Translations under genes and position numbers: made by a program
From: Chondrosia reniformis
Lineage: Eukaryota; Porifera; Demospongiae; Chondrillida; Chondrillidae
Direction of reading: 5' to 3'
Assembly (NCBI GenBank): GCA_947172415.1
Contig: OX359194.1
Location: forward strand, 3,100,001-3,164,000
DNA: 64,000 nucleotides
In this document: piece by piece, positions 58,901-64,000 of the stretch
Layout of the letters: every line of letters starts with the position of its first letter
Position numbering within the stretch: the first letter of the stretch is position 1
The notes under the pieces: model-generated
Told to the model about the DNA's origin: nothing
The model's input: the letters and a program-made list of their open reading frames with translations, nothing else
Database searches by the model: none

Positions 58901-61797
58901 TGGAGTAGTTGCATTATTAGTCCCTCCAACTCTTATTGTGTTAATTGCTGACGGATTAACTACATGAGATGATTGTTTAAATTATATGAATATACCAATA
59001 GAAAGCCAAATAAGTACATACGCCTTAGTGAATTAGCTGAATCTGATAGAGGCAGATCTAGACTTAAATTGGGAATACATGAAGTGGTATAGTTGTATGT
59101 ATATGATATATGTTGAAGTTCAACTGCATGACCAATATTAATCAGAGTGGTTGCTTGTCTGTTTGTATATAGGCAAAGCTGGAAATATGTTTGGCTGAGG
59201 TTGGGTTGAAATCAGTAGCAACATTAACCATTTTCAGCCAGAAGAGCATTAATGGTTGAAGTGATTAATATATAAATAGCTTCAAGGGTAAATCAAATCT
59301 GCATGTGTTATTGTAAACGGAACCTCTTAAAATGTCATTTTTCATAATAACACAAATTTACAGTGTAAATAAAGAAAATGATTATCACAACCAAGTTCAT
59401 AGGACATTCTAAACATTCATATCTTTAATTTATTGTTTTAATTTTATATATTAAGAAAACCTGACATTAATTCAAGGGCATTTGTGGTTTACATCAAGAC
59501 TTTAGCCTATTATGCTCTTGTGTGCAAGTTACAAAATGGTCTATAACCCAGTAGCCATACATGTAGATGTGTGCCAATGTAAAGAAGCACTCAGTGATAC
59601 TGTGTTGCCCATATACAATAGAGTGCAGTGATTAAATTTGCAATATATTTAATATTAAATTTGATTGTAGTTTCTCTGGAGTCAAAGCATTTTGTAACTT
59701 GCACTGCATAGCACTTATCAGTATATTGCAGATCGAGACAAATATAACTACAACAACAAGTAAGAATAAACACAACATAATATAACAAATGTATAACATA
59801 ATAATCCAATCGTATATATACCAATTTATATATATCAAACAATTGGGAATATTACCATAATGACTTACCAAGTACCACAGGGAAAGTTGTCTTTGTCTGA
59901 GTATCAACACCTGAAGATAGTAAACAAGTGTATGTTCCAGCAAAACTTGGAATGAATGAAGAGAAAGCCAGTATCCTAGTAGGTCCACTTCTTGTACTTA
60001 TTGTATTATTAGTGGGTGTTACTTCACTTCCTGTAATGTACCATTGCTTAATTTCTGAATTAGCACACCTCAGCTCTACTGGTTGACCAATGGTAGGTGT
60101 GGCAGTGATGGTACCAGTTTGATTAGTAAGATTCCCAACTGTAATAGTAGTTGATTGAGGTGAAGTTGTTTGCACTGTAAGAAGTTAATAATAGTTACTG
60201 TTAACATGAATTTGTAAATTGATTCTGCAATTTAGTGTTGTGTGATTTCTCAATAATGTTTATCTATTCAATCTACTGTATGTATACAAAATGTTGAACT
60301 TATATATAATGTAGCAGGGAATATTATATGAATGTATGCCACTACACTTAACTGAACAATAGAGAAATACGTATATACTTGAGCCTCTAACCAAAAGCTT
60401 TTAGCTAATTCCACACCTATACTAACATGTATATATGTATGTAGCATAACAGAAAAAACTTTCTTCCCTATACATCCCATCAACCAATGGGAATACATTC
60501 CTCCTCACCTGCCCAAAATGCACACTGTAAATGATTAAAATTATATCACTAAACCCTATAAACTCTCAATCTGTAGATCCCTATAAGCTAGCTCCTACCA
60601 TTCAGTACATATCCCTTGCCACATTAGTTAGGGATATCGATGGAAACATAAACAGTCATACATATATTAATATATAGATATTGTCTACCTCAATGTATTA
60701 GTTAAAGTGTATATATAATTGGATTTGTAATATATTTTGGATATAAAACAACCTTTTTTATGATAACAGTATTAGTAAGTTAAAACTAAAGTATACACCC
60801 TTTATATTATATAGATTAATAGGGAGACAAATTTCTTATATATTAGCAATGATTTGAGCATGTATTAATATACATGCTTAATTAAGGTTTGGATCCTACA
60901 CAGTTAAAAACTTATATATTCCAACCTACATAGGTTGCAATAGAATCTCTAGAAAAATAAGGTGAATATACGTATAGCTTGGCTTGGAGATAAAACTGTT
61001 TATTATAGGTATTCTGAGGGAGAGTGTTGCAATTAATCACGTAGCTAGAGCACCAAGCCCAAGCACGCACACACACATGTTGATTTTAAAAGTCAATAGA
61101 CTTGGGTTAGAGATAAACTGACTATTATATGGTAGGTTCACACCATGTAATTGTGTTCAATGATAGACCGACTTTTGTGACAGTTCAAATCTGATTGTAT
61201 AGGTTTCTATAGTGAAATTAATGACTTAATAGCAGGTTTTGCAATCCAACCGCCCAGAGCTATCGTAACTCCTCCTTGCAATTGGAAGCAGTGTATCGAC
61301 TACAAGAACGAGGAAAGTGCAGGCAGTATGAAGAGTGCATCAGAGAGCTCCTTCACTCCCCTTGTTTTTCGATCTTCGGAGGAATGAGCAAATCCACAGC
61401 AGTGGCATACAAGCGTCTGGCCGACTTGATTTCATTGAAGCGGAGTGAGCCATATATGGTCAAGTGATTTCTTGGATTTGCTTCAAGATCAATTTTGCCC
61501 TTCTCAAATCCTCAATCAATGCAATTAGAGGATATACAGATCTCGACAAAAGAGATTGGTCAAATTTGATTCATGTACCCTTACCAACAATGTCTGCAGG
61601 CCATAACTTCATGTTTTTCTTTCCATCACAGTTATTGTTATAATACCACATGCAGTAGTATATACTGTTTGCAGTTGTTTATCATGTAAAACAATTGGTG
61701 CACAATACAGGTAGTTAATGAGAGAAGCAAGCATAATAATAATTAAACTAGCTTCTATAGCTGGGAAAATTCTACATGCATTGCTCAGTTCACTCAT
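33003..61797 (-). CDS. Receptor-type protein tyrosine phosphatase, paralog B (about 32 exons)
   Basis: Direct-orientation paralog of the gene at 395-16194 and apparently the intact member. Order: candidate signal exon (61647-61797); module 1 Ig (59869-60173), Ig (58678-58959), FN3 (58178-58510); module 2 Ig (57284-57592), Ig (55357-55629), FN3 (54407-54742); module 3 Thr-rich repeats plus Ig (52276-53082), Ig (51790-52065), FN3 (50597-50926); FN3 x4 (49545-49838, 48921-49211, 40907-41197, 39746-40036); TM (39420-39528); juxtamembrane (38901-39109); D1 (35072-38776); D2 (33003-34966). D1 keeps WPD and [11 protein letters not shown]2 keeps its frame through a CAAG acceptor near 33954. A 7.7-kb block of transposable elements lies in the intron between FN3 exons 40907 and 48921, so the gene is long but its exons stay open. 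The one unresolved junction seen in A (here 38241 to 38070) recurs. Confidence 0.85.
35072..38776 (-). CDS. PTP domain D1 exons (paralog B)
   Basis: Exons at about 38676-38776, 38241-38322, 37968-38070, 37499-37535, 37324-37421, 36696-36824, 36408-36568, 35731-35866, 35072-35218. [43 protein letters not shown] and EQYEFIY all intact, so predicted active. Confidence 0.85.
35923..36132. mobile_element. Small TIR MITE (paralog B), longer form
   Basis: Same element as 3299-3470. The inner part folds: TCAGCTGATAAAACACTAAT pairs with a downstream inverted copy. It retains GGAGGTCTGCGGACCGAAAC, deleted in A. Confidence 0.68.
36890..37292. mobile_element. Pogo/Tc1-like MITE (paralog B)
   Basis: Orthologous to 4243-4645, with the same TIRs and TA flanks. 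Shared position dates it before the segmental duplication. Confidence 0.7.
38901..39528 (-). CDS. Transmembrane and juxtamembrane exons (paralog B)
   Basis: 39420-39528 encodes the single helix ([19 protein letters not shown]) and 38901-39109 the basic then acidic juxtamembrane segment ([17 protein letters not shown] in A is RRH here). Same junction phases as A. Confidence 0.8.
39746..41197 (-). CDS. FN3 exons 40907-41197 and 39746-40036 (paralog B)
   Basis: Two more FN3 exons of the same subtype ([11 protein letters not shown] / [25 protein letters not shown]). Both are missing from A. The last has a GTAGGT donor and joins the transmembrane exon in phase 1. Confidence 0.82.
40140..40560 (+). 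mobile_element. Hairpin plus Cys-rich open frame, unidentified element
   Basis: An inverted repeat (TTATACCACAGCGCTGAGG at about 40140 pairing with a copy ending near 40233) precedes an open frame from about 40311 reading [20 protein letters not shown] then [14 protein letters not shown]. The frame has no clear start. A second hairpin (GAATTTAAGAAGC/GCTTCTTAAATTC) follows. Absent from A. Family not recognised. Confidence 0.4.
41598..42208 (+). CDS. GIY-YIG endonuclease domain of the Penelope-like element
   Basis: A Pro/Ser/Gly-rich leader is followed by [12 protein letters not shown] (Cys cluster), then [20 protein letters not shown] and LRSRMNNHR, then [13 protein letters not shown]. These give the GIY-YIG core (VYL...YVG), its Arg, and a C-C-H-H set typical of PLE endonucleases. 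Expected role: cutting the target for reverse transcription. The frame runs into repeat S after RLLREAF, so the domain end and its fusion to RT are broken. Confidence 0.75.
42208..42567 (-). repeat. GC-hairpin repeat 'S', copy 4, inside the PLE
   Basis: Begins TCGAACTACTTGGCCG and ends at the AGGGGGCTGC/GCAGCCCC hairpin, matching 22335-22667 in reverse, plus GAAGCCATAC..AAAACAAT also seen inverted near 18680-18725. It separates the endonuclease frame from the RT frame. Confidence 0.65.
42540..44837 (+). pseudogene. Reverse transcriptase of the Penelope-like element (frameshifted)
   Basis: The N-terminal part (to 43019) reads [20 protein letters not shown] and onward. A frameshift near 43020-43060 leads into [12 protein letters not shown] (CxC motif), [33 protein letters not shown], then RT motif [13 protein letters not shown], motif [18 protein letters not shown] and motif C YRYIDDLL, then the thumb [18 protein letters not shown] second frameshift near 44630 continues [11 protein letters not shown] to about 44837. 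The core (about 43063-44630) is open. Catalytic Asp residues are present, but the gene as a whole is broken. Confidence 0.8.
45285..46038 (+). repeat. 3' region of the PLE shared with the Q copies
   Basis: Contains AACGTCTGGCGAAGTTTTGC, a CpG-rich stretch with TCTCCTACGAGAAGGAGCTA, then AATTTACTAATT and its inverse AATTAGTAAATT flanking CTGATGA...GAAACGTC near 45837-45880. Identical architecture in reverse at 19862-20490 and 21346-21970. Confidence 0.7.
46126..46612. mobile_element. hAT-type MITE
   Basis: TIRs CAGTGTTTCCCCCAG and (inverted) CAGTGTTTCCCGCAG match the hAT end consensus. Length 487 bp. Flanks are AT-rich, so the expected 8-bp duplication is ambiguous. A 66-codon open frame inside has no recognisable domain. 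It sits between two fragments of Q/PLE termini (46045-46100 and 46617-46700). Confidence 0.72.
46617..46700 (+). mobile_element. Fragment of PLE/Q 5' end
   Basis: ACAGTACAAGTTACAATATA, CTAAGGTAATCTAAT and CATATGGCTCCAAGAAAGGA match the start of the 41353 element, then stop. Confidence 0.65.
46720..47668. mobile_element. Palindrome-headed element 'Z', copy 1
   Basis: A foldback head (arms about 46720-46890 and 46920-47095, ends AAGTAAATAAAAAAC / GTTTTTTATTTACTTG) is followed by a unique body with AAAATGGCGTCCGA, a (GAA)n tract at 47393-47426 and a terminal hairpin AGAGAGTAC/GTACTCTCT at about 47644-47665. A second full copy is at 56334-57271. No coding domain recognised. Confidence 0.75.
47719..48715. 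repeat. Giant foldback palindrome 'P', copy 2
   Basis: Arms 47719-48200 and 48232-48715, near-perfect inverted copies. Arm ends include tandem about 70-bp units with TACAATCAAGTACT..ACACAGT.CAAG. The same 90-codon frame occurs in each arm. It is the last element before FN3 exon 48921. Confidence 0.85.
48921..49838 (-). CDS. FN3 exons 49545-49838 and 48921-49211 (paralog B)
   Basis: Two membrane-proximal-type FN3 exons with [29 protein letters not shown]. The first matches A 7414-7707. The second is lost in A apart from the remnant at 7011-7076. Donors GTATGT, phase 1-1. Confidence 0.82.
50597..53082 (-). CDS. Ectodomain module 3 (Thr-rich Ig, Ig, FN3), paralog B
   Basis: Exons 52276-53082 (32-residue Thr-rich units then an Ig with VELQCDNG and YAGTYTC), 51790-52065 (Ig type 2 with [10 protein letters not shown]) and 50597-50926 (FN3 with [14 protein letters not shown]). 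Counterpart of A 8467-10997. The repeat array lacks two residues (6 bp) in its first unit compared with A. Confidence 0.78.
52555..53040 (-). repeat. 96-bp coding tandem repeat array (paralog B)
   Basis: About five in-frame units of TTxTVGN...[11 protein letters not shown]. The unit boundaries equal the start of the adjoining Ig exon type, showing that the array arose from it. Confidence 0.8.
53083..54406. other. Intron, counterpart of A 10998-12311 (paralog B)
   Basis: AT-rich, no coding or element seen. A small insertion (TAAAGTTATATA) near 54120 distinguishes it from A. Confidence 0.5.
54407..57592 (-). CDS. Ectodomain module 2 (Ig-Ig-FN3), paralog B
   Basis: Exons 57284-57592 (Ig type 1: [26 protein letters not shown]), 55357-55629 (Ig type 2: [24 protein letters not shown]) and 54407-54742 (FN3: [24 protein letters not shown]). 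Phase 1-1. The intron between the first two holds element Z (56334-57271), absent from the matching place in A. Confidence 0.78.
56334..57271. mobile_element. Palindrome-headed element 'Z', copy 2, with empty site in A
   Basis: Same architecture as 46720-47668 but with a shorter GAA tract (57007-57026) and an inverted palindrome centre. In A (about 14245) CATACATATATA runs straight into AGATAACTTACC, while here Z lies between them with a short ATA repeat. This gives a precise insertion boundary. Confidence 0.78.
58178..60173 (-). CDS. Ectodomain module 1 (Ig-Ig-FN3), paralog B
   Basis: Exons 59869-60173 (Ig type 1: [20 protein letters not shown]), 58678-58959 (Ig type 2: [27 protein letters not shown]) and 58178-58510 (FN3: [15 protein letters not shown] region, [12 protein letters not shown]). 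All phase 1-1. In A the type-2 Ig and FN3 of this module are absent. The intron 58960-59868 holds scrambled, diverged pieces of foldback P (59283-59340, 59516-59600, 59695-59720). Confidence 0.78.
61273..61563 (+). pseudogene. Fragment of a non-LTR retroelement C-terminal domain (copy B)
   Basis: Paralog of 15670-15960: [37 protein letters not shown], then a stop and an out-of-frame continuation. Inserted before the duplication. Confidence 0.6.
61647..61797 (-). CDS. Candidate signal-peptide exon of RPTP paralog B
   Basis: Same layout as 16044-16194: ATG at 61795-61797, [17 protein letters not shown], hydrophobic [20 protein letters not shown] donor in phase 1. Substitutions relative to A are few and keep the frame. 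Inferred from phase and hydrophobicity only. Confidence 0.3.
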
Positions 61798-62061
61798 GTG
61801 CTAAAGGTCAATTAACAAAACATGCATCATTGGCAGTGATGCATAAATTATGCTATATACAACTTCTTCTGCATGCAATTAGCCTCACATCACAGTAGTA
61901 TAATAGCATTGTCAAGCCGTTAGTCTGTCTGGTCACATGCTGCATGGTCCTGAGGTACGGAAGGCTCATCAAAGCTGCTTCGTCACTGTTCTCCTGTTCA
62001 TCGACCTTCTCTTCTACAGAACTGTCCTCATCACGTGCAGTGCACTGTCCTGATGACCTGC

Positions 62062-62400
62062 TACTGGTTGCTCACATCACTGCCTTTGTCACTGATGTCC
62101 ATGTCAACTTCAGACTCCTCATCCCTATCTTTCACATTCACCATTTCTTCAGATGTACTCTCCTCAAACTGTGACAATCTTGTACAGATAAGCAATCTTG
62201 CGCAGCACCCAGGTGAATCATTATGTACATATCTACCTGTGTGCTGAACAAGATTGCTTACCTGCTGGAGCTCCCAGGCTGAAAGAATTGCAGTAGGCCC
62301 ATATTGCCAGGCACTTGTTTGGGAGCTGGTACTTTTGGCCTAGTGCTTGATTTGGCTAGCTTCAAAATGTTCAATCTTCCTCTGGCTGAGTTCCATACAA
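62062..62400 (-). pseudogene. Broken acidic two-exon-like coding remnant (copy B)
   Basis: Counterpart of 16459-16800 with the same GTAAGC donor (about 62261-62256) and the same in-frame breaks. Function unknown. Confidence 0.3.
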
Positions 62401-62829
62401 CCGTAGACAAAGCAAAAATCTCCCATTTTCAGTCTATAATACTGCAAAGCCCGTGCACAACTAGAGTGACCATCTTTGTTGTGCAATCAACACAAGTTGC
62501 ATAATAAAACAATGCTGCCGGTCAGGAGTGAAGTAAGAACTGATCTTAGGCCTATGTATATTCATATTAGAAAATGTTAAGCTAAAACATGGTATATACT
62601 CCCATGTTAATTCCTACTGCATGCCATTTAGTACTACTATTATTGTGTAAACTCATGCAGTCAGCTGTACAAATATTTCAGGGTCTGGGCCAGAGGGGGG
62701 CACTGGACCCCCCCCCTCCCTCCTATACATATAAACTCCATTATCAGAAATATAAGAACAGCTTACCGGGTATATATATTAAGTAAGGCAGATTCAATGT
62801 TAAATTGTAATGTTCATTATAGTGTCAAT

Positions 62830-63215
62830 ATGCATATACTACATGGTTACGCAGCAGCACTGCTGGTCCCACTCTTACTGTGATCTATATGCTACGAGCT
62901 CGATTGGATCTCCTGCTAGACCTATACAAGATTGTAAATGGTCTCAACTGTAAAGCAGAGCCTTCAGGCACCATCCCAAGTCTCTCACTATGTACCTCAT
63001 TCTCATATAAATGCTTTGAGGTACTGTTATTTTGTCAATGCACCATTTATTTGGAATCAGTTAGCACTCTATGAAATTCTATCTCCTACCCTCAGTTCAT
63101 TCAAACTACACATTGTTCACAACCACTTATTATTCATGAATCCATTATGTCATTTATCTTGTGTAACCCTTTCTCTTTTTGGGATAAAATTAATTCAATT
63201 CAATTCAAAAAATAC
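62830..63215 (+). pseudogene. 3' end of a LINE reverse-transcriptase ORF
   Basis: LDLLLDLYKIVNGLNC, then in another frame YFVNAPFIWNQLALYEILSP and LSSFKLHIVHNHL. This is the pattern of the last about 100 residues of many LINE ORF2 proteins (LYKI.NGL...W..L....LS.FK). It ends in an AATTC-type simple tail near 63190-63210. Frameshifted fragment, absent from A. Confidence 0.6.
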
Positions 63216-63589
63216 TGCAAGGACCATAACTACTCGATATAATATTGGACTAGTCTGAAGCCATACATTGTACTAATGTATAAAAAAGCCTAATACTCCA
63301 TTAGCCATATATATTAATTGCTTAGTTCTCTCAAAAACAACAAGTGTTCCTGATATGTATATATACGTATATAATAACATACTTCACTTATTATAAATAT
63401 ATAAGTGCAGTATGTTATTGAATGCGGGGGGTTTGTTATTAGAGTATTGTCCCCTAGCTTTCACTTTCAATTTAACACTTCAATGTTCTCCCAATTACAA
63501 ACAAGGAAATCTGTTTAACTTCGAGCTCCCTAGGTAATAGGTAGGCCATGGGTAAAGGACTATTAGTGTAGGTATATATGAGTGAGTAG

Positions 63590-63800
63590 TTCTGATGCCA
63601 AGTATGCCGTGATGGCTTTGTACATTGTGTTGAGGCACGCAATAGGTCGGTAGCTGGCTGCACCTTTTGGGTCACCTTTTTAGGTATAAGTAGAGTGTGA
63701 GCCCTTGTAAGCCAGTCTGGTACTGCAACTCTCCACTCACCACCCTCTCTAGTACATCCACCAAGGCAGATTGTGCAGAGGGAAGTGCTTTCCACCAGAA
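63590..63800 (-). pseudogene. Non-LTR reverse transcriptase fragment (minus strand)
   Basis: Minus strand reads VPDWLTRAHTLLIPKK, then after a one-base shift GDPKGAASYRPIACLNTMYK. The IPKK..YRPIACLN..YK string is the finger region of LINE-type reverse transcriptases. Short and broken; part of the 62594-63840 block found only in B. Confidence 0.62.
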
Positions 63801-63845
63801 ATCATTAAGATATATAACAACTAGCCTACAAGGCCATTGTTATTT

Positions 63846-64000
63846 GGTAGCCATGCACATTTTGGATTATCTTAGCCTTTTCACAAATTAGCTAGCTTTC
63901 ACTTTCAATTTGACACTTCAACAATAAAGTTTATAAATTAGTGTGCTCCCGATTAAAAACAAGGAAATCTGCTTAACTTCTATTTTCAATATGGAAATGT
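63846..64000. other. Resumed A/B homology at window end
   Basis: Matches 17095-17260 (CATTTTGGATTATCTTAGCC, AATAAAGTTTATAAATTAGTGTG), so the duplication continues past the 62594-63840 insertion and beyond the window. No gene seen. Confidence 0.6.

Overview
The window looks like genomic DNA from a demosponge; Amphimedon-type is my best guess. The evidence is AT-rich sequence, very short introns (often 50-150 nt with plain GT/AG ends), metazoan-only multidomain genes, and a dense load of foldback elements, MITEs and retroelement debris. There is no bacterial, organellar or viral layout. Gene models were read by eye, so exon limits are estimates.

The backbone is a direct (same-orientation) segmental duplication. 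Copy A (about 200-17,000) and copy B (about 32,810 to the window end) each carry a minus-strand receptor-type protein tyrosine phosphatase (RPTP). Each gene has a candidate signal exon, Ig and fibronectin-III (FN3) exons, one transmembrane exon, a juxtamembrane exon, a catalytic D1 domain ([13 protein letters not shown] intact) and a degenerate D2 domain. In B the ectodomain is three tandem Ig-Ig-FN3 modules plus four FN3 repeats. In A it is two modules plus one FN3 and a broken FN3 remnant. A also has a one-base splice-acceptor change predicted to frameshift D2. B looks intact and A looks like a shortened paralog.

Between the two copies lies a plus-strand gene (about 22,840-31,980). Its exons read as the C-terminal part of an RNF213-like giant E3 ligase, followed by a low-complexity linker and two SAM domains. 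No RING, RZ finger or AAA+ part is visible. Upstream (17-22.8 kb) is only repeats.

The repeats form an interlocking set. A decayed Penelope-like element of the Naiad type (N-terminal GIY-YIG endonuclease, CxC linker, reverse transcriptase) occupies about 41.35-46.04 kb inside gene B. Two short copies at 19.7-22.3 kb keep both its ends and lack its coding core, so they look like non-autonomous derivatives. Next to these sit giant foldback palindromes (18.75-19.66 and 47.72-48.72 kb, plus a single arm at 20.83-21.35 kb) that share terminal motifs with the element. Also present are a GC-hairpin repeat family, a hAT-type MITE, pogo-like and other TIR MITEs, a palindrome-headed element with a clean empty site in copy A, and several non-LTR reverse transcriptase fragments.
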